Source: Streptomyces zaomyceticus
GTDB lineage: Bacteria > Actinomycetota > Actinomycetes > Streptomycetales > Streptomycetaceae
DNA: 64,000 nucleotides
Assembly: GCF_014656215.1 (NCBI RefSeq)
Contig: NZ_BNBZ01000015.1
Span: 122,500-186,499 of the forward strand
Direction of reading: 5' to 3'
How positions within the stretch are numbered: position 1 is the stretch's first letter; each line of letters opens with the position of its first letter. Both the position numbers and the translations under genes were made by a program. Below, piece after piece: positions 15,825-24,668 of the stretch. Under the pieces are notes generated by a model. It ran no database searches and was not told the origin of the DNA. It was given only the letters and a program-made list of their open reading frames with translations.

Positions 15825-17048
15825 ATGGCGGGCGGGGTGTCCCTGGGACGGGACTTCGGACGGCTGTGGGCGGCCTACGCGGCGAGCACCCTGGGCACCT
15901 GGGTCGCCTTCAACGCCTTTCCGCTGCTCGCGATCACCGTGCTGCACAAGGGGACCGCCGAAGTGGCCGCGCTGGCCGCCGTCGGAGCCGCCGTGGGTGC
16001 GGCGGTCGCAGTGCCGCTCGGCCCCTGGGTCGAGTTCCGCCGCAAGCGGCCCGTGATGATCGCCATGGACCTCGTCCGGTGTGCGGCGCTGCTCAGCATC
16101 GCCTGCGCGTACGCGCTGGACCGGCTCTCCTTCGCCCAGCTCCTGCTCGTCTCCGTCGTCGTCGCCGCGTCGGACATCACCTTCGGCGCGGCTTCCGGCG
16201 CGTTCCTGAAGGCGCTCGTCCCGCCGGAGCACCGGGTCGTCGCGCAGGCCCGGTTCGAATCCACCACCTGGACCGCCACCGTGCTCGGACCGCCGCTCGG
16301 CGGCGGCCTCGTCGCGCTGTTCGGCCCGGTGGTGGTGGTCGTCGTCGACGCCCTGAGCTATGTCCTCTCGGCCGCGGGCATCCGCGCGATCAGGAAGCGC
16401 GAGTCCCCGCCGGTCCGCGCGCACGGGAGACGTCTGGGGGCCGGCGACCTCCTCGAAGGATGGCGGCACATCCTCGGCCACCCCGTGCTGCGCCCGTTGT
16501 TCTTCAACGTCGTGCTGGTCAACGGCCTGATCATGGCGACCGCTCCGCTCCTCGCCGTGCTCATGCTGGGTCCGCTCGGCTTCGCTCCCTGGCAGTACGG
16601 ACTCGCCTTCGCCGTCCCGTGCGTCGGCGGGCTCGTCGGCTCCCGGCTCGCCCCACAGCTCGTCGCACGCTTCGGCCGGCACCGGGTCCTGCTGACCGCG
16701 GGCGTGCTGCGCGTGTGCTGGCCCGTCGGGCTGGCCTTCGTCCACCCCGGTGTGACGGGACTGCTGCTCGTGATGGGTGTCGAACTCGCGCTGATCACCT
16801 GCTCGGCCGTGTTCAACCCGGTGCTCGCCGCCCACCGCCTCGACCTGACGGCGACCGACCGGATCGCCCGTACCCTCGTCGCCTGGTCCGTCACCACGAA
16901 GGCGGGCATCGCGGGGCTGACCGCGCTCTGGGGACTGCTCGCCGTCGCCGTCGGGCCCCGGGCCGCGATCGCCCTGGCGGGCGTGCTGCTGCTGGCGACA
17001 CCGCTGCTCCTTCCCCGGCGCGAGGTGAGCGCGGCGGTGCGCGACTGA
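15825..17048 (+). CDS. MFS transporter
   Basis: A 407-residue major-facilitator protein with about 12 hydrophobic helices, starting FGRLWAAYAASTLGTWVAFN. The motif A-like loop appears as GPWVEFRRKRPVMIAMD between helices 2 and 3. It resembles the actinobacterial MFS-3/enterobactin-exporter-like group, whose substrates are usually drugs or siderophores. GAGAGGAG at 15810-15817 fixes ATG 15825; the frame upstream is the repeat tract. No partner gene gives its substrate. Confidence 0.85.
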   Translation: MAGGVSLGRDFGRLWAAYAASTLGTWVAFNAFPLLAITVLHKGTAEVAALAAVGAAVGAAVAVPLGPWVEFRRKRPVMIAMDLVRCAALLSIACAYALDRLSFAQLLLVSVVVAASDITFGAASGAFLKALVPPEHRVVAQARFESTTWTATVLGPPLGGGLVALFGPVVVVVVDALSYVLSAAGIRAIRKRESPPVRAHGRRLGAGDLLEGWRHILGHPVLRPLFFNVVLVNGLIMATAPLLAVLMLGPLGFAPWQYGLAFAVPCVGGLVGSRLAPQLVARFGRHRVLLTAGVLRVCWPVGLAFVHPGVTGLLLVMGVELALITCSAVFNPVLAAHRLDLTATDRIARTLVAWSVTTKAGIAGLTALWGLLAVAVGPRAAIALAGVLLLATPLLLPRREVSAAVRD

Positions 17049-17122
17049 CGCGACCGACGTGGGATTGACACGTGTAAGTAGCCGGTGACAGGCTCCTTCC
17101 CCGGGCTCGTGTGCCCCGCGCG

Positions 17123-17164
17123 GAACCCGTGCGCCTCCGTGCCGAACCCGTGTGCCCCCGTGCA
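17123..17164 (+). repeat. 21-bp tandem repeat upstream of the esterase
   Basis: GAACCCGTG starts at 17123 and again at 17144, each followed by a similar run ending CCGTGC. The 21-bp unit is repeated twice with few differences, and a weaker third copy lies just before (17102 onward). TTGACA at 17065-17070 upstream could be a -35 box, but no matching -10 is clear. The ribosome site AGAAGGAG of the esterase follows immediately. Confidence 0.5.
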
Positions 17165-17179
17165 GAAGGAGCAGCACCC

Positions 17180-18622
17180 ATGAGCACCACCGTCACCACC
17201 GCCCGCGGGCCCGTCCGCGGCGAGCGCCGCGCCGACGGCAGTCTCCGCTTCCTGGGCATCCCGTACGCGCGGCCTCCCGTCGGCGACCTTCGCTTCGCCG
17301 CGCCCGTACCGCCGGAGCCCTGGTCGGAGCCGCTGGACGCCACCGTCTACGGGCCGACGGCCCAGCGCCGCCCCTTCGCCGAGATCACCACCATCCCCGA
17401 GCCCTCCGTCCCCGGCGCCGCGGTCCTCAACCTCAACGTCTTCACCCCCGACACCGACCCCGCCGCCGCGCTGCCCGTCCTCGTCTGGATCCACGGCGGC
17501 GGTTACGTCGCGGGCTCGGCGGCCAGCCCCTGGTACGACGGGGCCGCCTTCAACCGGGACGGCGTAGTCCTCGTCTCGGTGGGCTACCGGCTCGGCATCG
17601 AGGGCTTCCTGCACCTGGAGGACGCCCCCGACAACCGGGGCGTACGAGACTGGATCGCCGCCCTGGAATGGGTCAGGGACAACATCGCCGCCTTCGGCGG
17701 CGACCCCGCCAAGGTCACCGTCGCCGGACAGTCGGCGGGCGGCGGCGCCGTCCAGACCCTCCTCGCCGTCCCCACCGCCCGTGGCCTGTTCCGAGGGGCC
17801 CTCTCGGTCTCGGGCGCGGTCCCGCGGCCCGACGGCCCCGAGACCGCCCGTGCCGCCTCCCGCCTCCTGACCTCCCGCACCGGCCTGCCGGCCACCGCCG
17901 CCGCCCTCCGCGACCTCGGCGACGACGAGATCCTCGCCCTCCAGGACCGGCTGGCCGAGCCGGGGCCCGACCGCGAGGGCCTGCCGCCCATGCTGGTCCT
18001 CGCGCCCTTCGCCGACGGCGAGCTGATCCCCCTCCCCACCCTCGACGCCCTCACGACGGGCGAGGCGGGCGCGGACGTGCCGCTGATGCTCGGCTTCACC
18101 GAGCACGAGTTCACGATGTTTCCCGCACCGGGACCCGAGGCACCGCCCCTGCCCGTGCTGCTCGGCGGCCTCGGCCTCGACCCCGTGCGGGCCGAGGCCC
18201 TCATCGAGGCGTACGGGGAGGACGGCCCGGAGCGGATCTTCGGCCAGGCGCTGACCGACGCGACCTTCCGCGCCCCGAACCTCGCCGTCGCCGACGCCCG
18301 CGCCGCGCGGGAACGGCCCACCTGGCTCTACGAGTTCACCTGGCGCTCACCGCTCTCGGGGCTCGCCCTCCACTGCCTGGACCTGCCGTTCGCCTTCGAT
18401 CTCCTCGACGCCGAGGGTGTCACGGCCGTCGCGGGCGACGCGCCGCCACGCGAGCTCGCCGACGCCCTGCACCAGGCCTGGGTCGCCTTCGTGACCGACC
18501 AGGACCCGGGTCCTGGCTGGCCCCGCTACACGGCCGGGAAGCGCGCCACGATGATCTGGGACGCGGAGCCCCGGATCGCGTCGGACCCGGTGGGGCGGGT
18601 CCGCGCCCTCTGGCTCGACTGA
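17180..18622 (+). CDS. Carboxylesterase, type B family
   Basis: A 480-residue alpha/beta hydrolase of the carboxylesterase/cholinesterase family. The oxyanion-hole segment LVWIHGGGYVAGSA and nucleophile motif VAGQSAGG (catalytic Ser) are present, with FLGIPYARPP near the N-terminus as in all type-B esterases. There is no signal peptide, so it should be cytoplasmic. AGAAGGAG sits at the proper distance from ATG 17180. The next gene, a Tat sulfatase, is on the same strand 223 bp away behind a strong hairpin. The substrate is not predictable. Confidence 0.9.
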   Translation: MSTTVTTARGPVRGERRADGSLRFLGIPYARPPVGDLRFAAPVPPEPWSEPLDATVYGPTAQRRPFAEITTIPEPSVPGAAVLNLNVFTPDTDPAAALPVLVWIHGGGYVAGSAASPWYDGAAFNRDGVVLVSVGYRLGIEGFLHLEDAPDNRGVRDWIAALEWVRDNIAAFGGDPAKVTVAGQSAGGGAVQTLLAVPTARGLFRGALSVSGAVPRPDGPETARAASRLLTSRTGLPATAAALRDLGDDEILALQDRLAEPGPDREGLPPMLVLAPFADGELIPLPTLDALTTGEAGADVPLMLGFTEHEFTMFPAPGPEAPPLPVLLGGLGLDPVRAEALIEAYGEDGPERIFGQALTDATFRAPNLAVADARAARERPTWLYEFTWRSPLSGLALHCLDLPFAFDLLDAEGVTAVAGDAPPRELADALHQAWVAFVTDQDPGPGWPRYTAGKRATMIWDAEPRIASDPVGRVRALWLD

Positions 18623-18710
18623 GGGGGAGGCAGCGGCGCCGGGCACCGCGTCACACGTTCTTCATGCGCCGTGCATGGTCCGCGGGGACGGGTGAGCCGA
18701 TGATCGACTG

Positions 18711-18754
18711 CGTGCCGGGGGCGCGACGACAGGCCCTCGTCCGCCCCCGGCACG
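18711..18754 (+). terminator. Long hairpin between esterase and Tat sulfatase
   Basis: CGTGCCGGGGGCG (18711-18723) pairs exactly with CGCCCCCGGCACG (18742-18754), and the loop forms a further GACGA/TCGTC stem. It starts 89 nt after the esterase stop and ends 92 nt before the sulfatase start. It may terminate the esterase transcript or act as an attenuator for the sulfatase. Confidence 0.55.
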
Positions 18755-18845
18755 CCGTCCGCCGAGCCGCCACCGGGCCGCCCTCGGCCGTCCGTGCGGG
18801 CCGGTGGAGTCCGCCGCGACCGCCGTCCTGCCCAAGGAGCCTCCG

Positions 18846-21086
18846 ATGTCCAGCCGCCGCCGCTTCCTCGCCGGGTCCGCAGCCACCCTCGGCCTCGGTG
18901 CCCTGCCCGTGTCCGGCGCCGGCGGAGCGCCCACGGCCTCCGCCGCCGCGGCGCGGACACCGGAGGACACGACCCGCCCGCCGAATCTCGTCGTCGTGCT
19001 CGCCGACGACCTCGGGTGGGGCGAACTCGGCGCGTACGGTCAGAAGCTCATCACCACCCCCCGCGTCGACGGGCTCGCCGCCGAAGGGCTGCGGTTCACG
19101 GACGCGTACTCGACGGCGGCCGTCTGCGCCCCCTCCCGCTGCTCGCTCCTCACCGGTCTGCACACCGGGCACGCGACCGTGCGCGCCAACCCGTCCGGGG
19201 CACAGGGCTCCCTCACCGCCACCGACACCACCTTCGCCCAGGTGCTCGGGGCCCGCGGATACCGCACCGGTGTGATCGGCAAGTGGGGCTTCGGGCCGGA
19301 GAGCGCCGACCAGGAGAGCCACCCCAACGCCCGCGGGTTCGAGGAGTTCTTCGGCTACATCGACCACGGCCACGCCCACCAGTACTACCCCGCGTACCTC
19401 TGGCACAACGGCGTCAAGGAGCCGATCGCAGCCAACGCGGGCGGCGCCAAGGGCGCCTACGCACCGGACCTGCTGAGGCAGCGGGCGCTCGACTTCCTCG
19501 ACCGCCACGCGGCCGAACCGTTCCTCCTGCTGCTGACCCCCACCGTCCCCCACGCCCCCAGCGACATCCCCGACACCGGCGCGTACGCCTCCAGGAGCTG
19601 GAGCGCCGCCAACAAGGGGCACGCGGCGCAGGTGAGCCTCCTCGACGCCCTCGTCGGCGACATCGTCGACCGGCTGCGCGCCCTCGGCCTGGAGGACGAC
19701 ACGATCCTGCTCGTCACCAGCGACAACGGCCCTCACGAGGAGGGCGGCGTCAATCCCGACCTGTTCGACGCCAACGGTCCGCTGCGGGGCTACAAGCGCA
19801 ACCTGTACGAGGGCGGCGTCCGCGTCCCCCTCATCGCCTGGGGCCCCGGCCGGGTCCGGCCCGGCACGAGCGACCGCCCGACCCCGCTCACCGACCTCCT
19901 CCCCACCCTCGCCGACCTCGGCGGCGCCCCCGCGCCCTCCGACGTGGACGGGCTGTCGGTCGCGCCCCTGCTCACCGGAGGCGCGCCCGCCGCCCGCCAC
20001 GACCACCTCTACTGGTTCCGCGACGAGCGGGGCGTCACCGCCCGCGCCGACGCCCAGGACCGGCAGCGGGCCACCTGGCTCGCGGAGGCGCTCCGCAGGG
20101 ACCGCTGGAAGGCGGTCCGGTTCGCCCCCGTTCGCGACCGCACGCTGCCCGACGACCAGTGGCAGGTCGAGCTGTACGACCTGGCCACCGACCCCGGCGA
20201 GAGCTCCGACCTCGCCTCCCGGCACCCCGCACGGGTCGCCGAACTGGTCGCGCTCATGCGGTCCTCCTGGCAGGAGCAGTACCCGCGCGGCGCCTTCGGG
20301 ACGTCCCTGACGGCGCCCCGGCTCGCCGTACCCGGACAGCCCCTCACGGTCACCGCCACGCTCGCCAACGGCTCCGCGCGGGCGTGGAGTTCCTCCGCCG
20401 TCACCCTGCGCGCACCGGCCGGCTGGACCGTGCGGGCCACCACGGCGACCACCGCGGGGCAGCTCGCCCCCGGTGCGGCGCTCACCGCCGGCTGGCAGGT
20501 CACCCCGCCCGTCGGAGCCCCCGCGGCGACGCCGTGGACACTCACCGCCGAGGGCACCGCCCTCGCCCCCGGCGGCCCGGTGCGGTACCCGGCCACGGGT
20601 GTTGTCACCACCCCGCCCCCGGCCCCGACCCGCGACAGCTATCTCTCCGACCTTCCCTGGATCCACGCCGTCAACGGCTGGGGCCCTGTCGAACGCGACA
20701 GCTCCAACGGCAAGAACGCCGCCGGGGACGGCACCCCGATCGCCTTCCGAGGCACCACCTACGCCAAGGGGCTCGGCGTCCACGCCCCCAGCGATGTCGC
20801 CTTCCATCTGGGCGGCGCCGGGGACCGTTTCACCGCGCTGGTCGGCATCGACGACTTCTCGGCCCGCCAGAGCTCCGTCGGTGCCACCCGCGCCACCGTG
20901 TACGGCGACGACCGTGCCCTCCTCACCACCCCCGTCCTGACCGCCGCGGGCGGTCCCGTGCCGGTGGACGTGGACGTCCGGGGCGTCCGGGTCCTGCGGC
21001 TCGAGGTGACGGACGCCAACGCCAGGACGTCCTTCGACCACACGTCCTGGGCCCTGGCCCGGGTCACGGTCGTCCAGGGGATGTGA
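18846..21086 (+). CDS. Tat-secreted sulfatase with NPCBM-type C-terminus
   Basis: A 746-residue exported sulfatase. A Tat signal SRRRFLAG opens the protein. The catalytic domain follows, with VVVLADDLGWGELGAYG, signature CAPSRCSLLTG (Cys94 as formylglycine site), VIGKWGFG and VTSDNGP. After about residue 475 comes an Ig-like NEW3-type segment (LTVTATLANGSARAWSSS). The end (from about 600, SDLPWIHAVNGWGPVERD to GLGVHAPSDV and beyond) resembles the NPCBM carbohydrate-binding module. This lay-out suggests desulfation of an extracellular sulfated glycan. AAGGAG precedes ATG 18846. Because FGE is cytoplasmic, Tat export of a folded, already modified enzyme is consistent. Confidence 0.9.
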   Translation: MSSRRRFLAGSAATLGLGALPVSGAGGAPTASAAAARTPEDTTRPPNLVVVLADDLGWGELGAYGQKLITTPRVDGLAAEGLRFTDAYSTAAVCAPSRCSLLTGLHTGHATVRANPSGAQGSLTATDTTFAQVLGARGYRTGVIGKWGFGPESADQESHPNARGFEEFFGYIDHGHAHQYYPAYLWHNGVKEPIAANAGGAKGAYAPDLLRQRALDFLDRHAAEPFLLLLTPTVPHAPSDIPDTGAYASRSWSAANKGHAAQVSLLDALVGDIVDRLRALGLEDDTILLVTSDNGPHEEGGVNPDLFDANGPLRGYKRNLYEGGVRVPLIAWGPGRVRPGTSDRPTPLTDLLPTLADLGGAPAPSDVDGLSVAPLLTGGAPAARHDHLYWFRDERGVTARADAQDRQRATWLAEALRRDRWKAVRFAPVRDRTLPDDQWQVELYDLATDPGESSDLASRHPARVAELVALMRSSWQEQYPRGAFGTSLTAPRLAVPGQPLTVTATLANGSARAWSSSAVTLRAPAGWTVRATTATTAGQLAPGAALTAGWQVTPPVGAPAATPWTLTAEGTALAPGGPVRYPATGVVTTPPPAPTRDSYLSDLPWIHAVNGWGPVERDSSNGKNAAGDGTPIAFRGTTYAKGLGVHAPSDVAFHLGGAGDRFTALVGIDDFSARQSSVGATRATVYGDDRALLTTPVLTAAGGPVPVDVDVRGVRVLRLEVTDANARTSFDHTSWALARVTVVQGM

Positions 21087-21101
21087 CGCGACCCGGATGC
21101 C

Positions 21102-21137
21102 CCGGCCGCCTTCACGACCCCGATCGGTCCCGGCCGG
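21102..21137. terminator. Possible bidirectional terminator
   Basis: CCGGCCG (21102-21108) and CGGCCGG (21131-21137) can pair across 22 nt between the convergent sulfatase and stress-protein genes. The stem is short, so this is tentative. Confidence 0.35.
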
Positions 21138-21554
21138 TCACAGCTCCGGCGGGACGCAGAGCACCGGCACGGTCGACATGTGCAGGAGTTTGTGGGGCGT
21201 GGAGCCGAGGAGCGCGCCGCGCATCGGGCTCTCGCCCCAGCTGCCCACCACGATGACGCGGGCCGAGTGGCGGGTCGCCGCGTCGATCAGGGCCTGGGCC
21301 GGCTTGTCGTCGAGCACCTCGACGACGGTCGGCACACCCGCCCGGTCGGCCTCCGTGACCGCGTGTTCGAGGCCGGACCGGCCGATCTGACGGATGGCCT
21401 CGTAGTGGGAGCGGTACTCCTCGCCCAGGGGGCCGGGGGCGGCCGCCCCGTAGACGAGCACCAGCTGTTCGTCGAACGCGGCGGCCACCTCGACCGCGAT
21501 GCGCAGCGCGCGGGCGGCGCCGGGGGACTCGTCGTAACCGAGGACGACCGACAT
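21138..21554 (-). CDS. Universal stress protein (UspA family)
   Basis: A 138-residue single-domain Usp. It begins MSVVLGYDESPGAARAL and ends with the nucleotide-binding pattern VVGSWGESPMRGALLGST followed by VPVLCVPP, close to the G-2x-G-9x-G(S/T) signature of ATP-binding members. The ATG is preceded by GGAGCACTGAG, which overlaps the 3' end of the permease gene. Only 1 nt separates the permease stop from this start, so the two are one operon; Usp proteins are often paired with transporters. Confidence 0.88.
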   Translation of the reverse strand: MSVVLGYDESPGAARALRIAVEVAAAFDEQLVLVYGAAAPGPLGEEYRSHYEAIRQIGRSGLEHAVTEADRAGVPTVVEVLDDKPAQALIDAATRHSARVIVVGSWGESPMRGALLGSTPHKLLHMSTVPVLCVPPEL

Positions 21555-21555
21555 C

Positions 21556-23052
21556 TCAGTGCTCCTTGCCGTGCACCAGATCGGGATCGACCACGCTCGG
21601 CCGCTCCTCCCAGAAGGCGGGCGCCCGCAGCCGCCACACGATCATCACGACCACCCCGGTGAGGGCGATGCCGATACCGATGACGAGCGGCGGTCCCAGG
21701 CCGAACCAGGAGGTGCCGCTGTACGAGTTCGCGGGATCGGACATGTCGGAGACCGACCTCACCAGGAGCCAGGTCAGCAGACCGGCTCCGACCAGCGGGC
21801 CGAGGCCGATCAGCAGGAAGTTGTGGACGCTCTCGAAGAGATGGCGCCGGTAGTAGACCGCGCAGGCGATCCCCGTGAGCGCGTAGTAGAAGGCGATGAG
21901 CAGCGAGAGCGCCGTCAGCGAGTCGAAGAGGGCGTTGGCGCTGATCTGGTTCACCACGAGATACCAGCCGATGGCGATGCCGGCGACCCACCAGGTGCTC
22001 ACGTCGGGGGTCCGGAAGCGCGGACTGATGTGCCCGTAGTGCGTGGGCAGCGCACGGCGGCGGGCCATGGACAGGGCGGTCCGCGACGCCGGGATGATCG
22101 TCGTCTGGGTGGAGGCGATGGCGGAGGTGGAGACCGCCAGGAGCAGGACCCAGTCCCAGCCGCCGAGGACGTCGGTGGCGAGCTGGGCGAAGATGAACTC
22201 CTCCTCGCCCGCGTTCTCCGCCAGGAACGCCGGTCCGGCGTACGCGACGACCGCGAACCCCACCGACACGTAGGTGATCAGCAGGATGACCGTCGACCAG
22301 ATGCCCGCCTTGCCGGGCGCCGTCGCGGAGTCCTGGACCTCCTCGGTGAGATTGACCGCCGACTCCCAGCCCCAGTAGATGAAGACGCCGAGCAGCAGCC
22401 CGCCCGTGAGCGCCGCGCCACCTGCGCCGAAGGGGTTCAGCCAGCTCAGGGAGGGTTCGACCGAGTCGTACGCGCTCGTTCCCGCGTACACCTTGTACAG
22501 CGCCACACCCACGAAGATCAGCAGGAACGCGACCTGCGCGAGGATGAGGACGTTCTGCACCTTGGCCGAGAGCTCGGTGCCGATGACGCAGACGGCCGTC
22601 ATCACCAGGATCAGCAGCACGGTGAGCGACTGGCGTACGAAGGCGTTGTCCACCCAGCTGTCGAGGCCGAAGGAGAGGAGCGCGAAGCTCACGGCCACAT
22701 CGGCGAGCGAGCCGACGACCAGGACACCGGTCATCGCGATGGCCCAGCCGCCCAGCCAGCCGGCCCAGGGGCCCATGGCGCGGGTGACCCAGGAGAAGGT
22801 CGTGCCGCAGTCCTGGTCGACCTTGTTCAGGTAGTAGAACGCCGACGCGATGAGCAGCATCGGGATGAAGGACGCGAACATCACGCCGGGCGCGTAGATC
22901 CCGGCGAGAGCGACGATGGGGCCGATGACGGCCGCGAGGGAGTACGCCGGGGAGGTCGAATTGAGCCCGATGACGAGGGCGTCGACAAAACCGATCGCGT
23001 TCGCCTTCAGGCCCGGGGGCCTGCCTTCGGGTGCGGCATCCTCTGCGGCCAT
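21556..23052 (-). CDS. APC-family amino acid permease
   Basis: A 498-residue amino acid-polyamine-organocation transporter with about 12 helices. It starts MAAEDAAPEGRPPGLKANAI, followed by the helix-1 consensus GLNSTSPAYSLAAVIGPI. The conserved SWVTRAMGPWAGWLGGWAI lies in helix 3. The start at 23052 is chosen because the body of the family begins here; in-frame codons up to 23157 would add a polar tail without a ribosome site. It is co-transcribed with the Usp gene. The substrate is unknown; amino acids or amines are likely. Confidence 0.85.
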   Translation of the reverse strand: MAAEDAAPEGRPPGLKANAIGFVDALVIGLNSTSPAYSLAAVIGPIVALAGIYAPGVMFASFIPMLLIASAFYYLNKVDQDCGTTFSWVTRAMGPWAGWLGGWAIAMTGVLVVGSLADVAVSFALLSFGLDSWVDNAFVRQSLTVLLILVMTAVCVIGTELSAKVQNVLILAQVAFLLIFVGVALYKVYAGTSAYDSVEPSLSWLNPFGAGGAALTGGLLLGVFIYWGWESAVNLTEEVQDSATAPGKAGIWSTVILLITYVSVGFAVVAYAGPAFLAENAGEEEFIFAQLATDVLGGWDWVLLLAVSTSAIASTQTTIIPASRTALSMARRRALPTHYGHISPRFRTPDVSTWWVAGIAIGWYLVVNQISANALFDSLTALSLLIAFYYALTGIACAVYYRRHLFESVHNFLLIGLGPLVGAGLLTWLLVRSVSDMSDPANSYSGTSWFGLGPPLVIGIGIALTGVVVMIVWRLRAPAFWEERPSVVDPDLVHGKEH

Positions 23053-23271
23053 GTTCCCTCGCTCCGGTTCCGCCTGGTCAGCGCCCTGAACGGGCACCCC
23101 GTACGCAACAGAGAGGCGTATTTCCTTCATGGTAGGGAGACCGGGCGCCGGTCGCACGCCAGGAGACGGCCGACCGGGCGGCCTCCCGGCGAGGCCGGGA
23201 CGTACGTACGCCGGGCGCCCGATAGCATCGCGCGGCCGCCGTACCGTACCCGCCGAAGAACGGAACGCCCG

Positions 23272-24108
23272 ATGCAGAAGGACTTCGCCGACCCCGCGGT
23301 CTCCGGCCGCCCCGGAGACTCCACCCGTTCAGGAGACTCGGTCCGTTCCGGAGACTCCACCCCTTCCGGAGTCTCGGTCGACGCCGGGGACTCCATCCGC
23401 CCCGGAGACTCCGTCGACCCCTCGGACTTCGCCGGTCTCTCCACGCCGCTCGTCGCCGACGCGTGTGTGCGCCTCGGTGAACCGCTGCGCGCCGCGCCCG
23501 CGGGAATCCTGCCCGTCGTCGACGGGCAGCGCGTCGCGGGCCGGGCCCTGCCCGTCCGGCACTACGGCAGCGTCGACGTCTTCCTGGAGGCGTTCACCCG
23601 TGCCCGGCCCGGTGACGTCCTCGTCATCGACAACGCGGGCCGTCGCGACGAGGCCTGCATCGGCGACCTCGCCGTCCTGGAGGCGGAAGCGGCCGGAGTC
23701 GCCGGGGTCGTCGTCTGGGGCCTGCACCGCGACACCCCCGACCTCGTCGAGATCGGGCTCCCCGTCTTCTCGTACGGACGGCACGCGCCCGGACCGGTAC
23801 GCCTCGACCCCCGTGACCCGGACGCGCTGACCACGGCCCGGTTCGGCCAACACCGGGTCACCGCGGCCGACATCGTCCTCGGGGACGACGACGGGGTGCT
23901 CTTCGTGACGGCCGACCGCGCGGCGGCCGTCCTGGAGACGGCCCGGGACCTCTTCCGCACGGAGCGCGAACAGGCCCGCCGTATCAGGGCGGGGGAGACG
24001 CTCCGGGCCCAGACCCGGTTCGACGCCTATCTGGCGGGCCGGGCCGAAGACCCCTCGTACACCTTCCGGCAGCACCTGCGCCGGACCGGCGGCGCGATCG
24101 AGGAGTGA
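23272..24108 (+). CDS. RraA-like family protein with N-terminal hexapeptide repeats
   Basis: A 278-residue protein whose body (residues 50 on, LSTPLVADACVRLGEPLRAA) is the RraA/demethylmenaquinone-methyltransferase-like fold. Some relatives are 4-hydroxy-4-methyl-2-oxoglutarate or oxaloacetate aldolases and others regulate RNase E. The signature GDVLVIDNAGRRDEACIGDL and VVVWGLHRDTPD contain the Arg-Asp pair that binds substrate and metal. Residues 15-50 are six hexapeptides such as GDSTRS and GDSVRS, absent from typical family members. ATG 23272 is the accepted start, with a weak ribosome site. A terminator follows at once. Confidence 0.82.
   Translation: MQKDFADPAVSGRPGDSTRSGDSVRSGDSTPSGVSVDAGDSIRPGDSVDPSDFAGLSTPLVADACVRLGEPLRAAPAGILPVVDGQRVAGRALPVRHYGSVDVFLEAFTRARPGDVLVIDNAGRRDEACIGDLAVLEAEAAGVAGVVVWGLHRDTPDLVEIGLPVFSYGRHAPGPVRLDPRDPDALTTARFGQHRVTAADIVLGDDDGVLFVTADRAAAVLETARDLFRTEREQARRIRAGETLRAQTRFDAYLAGRAEDPSYTFRQHLRRTGGAIEE
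23314..23421 (+). repeat. 18-bp in-frame tandem repeat in the RraA-like gene
   Basis: Six consecutive 18-bp units, mostly starting GGAGACTC, encode GDSTRS, GDSVRS, GDSTPS, GVSVDA, GDSIRP and GDSVDP. Period and style match the repeat at 9209-9370 in the unrelated ATPase gene. Confidence 0.8.
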
Positions 24109-24134
24109 GCCCGCCGGTCCGGTGACCGGCGGGC
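24109..24134 (+). terminator. Terminator after the RraA-like gene
   Basis: GCCCGCCGGTC (24109-24119), loop CGGT, and GACCGGCGGGC (24124-24134) form a perfect 11-bp stem directly after the stop codon. It also lies just beyond the 3' end of the convergent OsmC gene. Confidence 0.75.
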
Positions 24135-24152
24135 GATCCGGCCCGGGAGGCG

Positions 24153-24590
24153 TCAGCCCTCGAACCCGACGGTGCCGTCCGGCAGGATCGCCTCCACGCG
24201 CGCGCCGTGCTCCACGGTCCGGCTCACCGTGCAGAACTTCTCGTGGGTCAGCCGCACCCCGCGGGCGAACACCTCGGCCGCCCGCGGGTTGTTGTCCGGC
24301 AGCTCGAACTCGTAGCTCACCCGGATGCGCCCCACCCGCCCGTCGTCCTCCGGACCGGAGACCGACTCGACCACGATCTTCAGGTCGTCGTGGTCCACGG
24401 CCCGCGCGGTCCGGTCCACGACGAGTCCGCCGCAGCCGCCCATCGCCGCGAGCAGCAACTCGACCGGTGTGAAAGAGGGCTGGGCGTCGGCGTCGTCCGC
24501 GGCGGCCATCCGGACCTCCGCGCCCCGGTCGTTACGGGCGGTCCAGTTCCGGTACCCGGTGCGGACGGTCTCGATCCGGTAGTCGGCCAT
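24153..24590 (-). CDS. OsmC-family protein
   Basis: A 145-residue OsmC/Ohr-type protein. Two cysteines, in MGGCGG and HEKFCTVS, stand where the peroxide-reactive pair sits in this family, and SFTPVELLLAAMGGC is the usual family core. Members reduce organic hydroperoxides using lipoyl or other dithiols, though many OsmC-like proteins are uncharacterised. It begins at ATG 24590 and ends convergently with the RraA-like gene. It is 78 bp from the amidotransferase on the same strand, so the two may be co-transcribed. Confidence 0.87.
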   Translation of the reverse strand: MADYRIETVRTGYRNWTARNDRGAEVRMAAADDADAQPSFTPVELLLAAMGGCGGLVVDRTARAVDHDDLKIVVESVSGPEDDGRVGRIRVSYEFELPDNNPRAAEVFARGVRLTHEKFCTVSRTVEHGARVEAILPDGTVGFEG

Positions 24591-24668
24591 GACGGCGATC
24601 TCCTCAACGCTGGTGCTGGTGCTCGTGTGCTCCCCCGTACGGTACGGTCGCCCGCCCGGGCAACCCCA

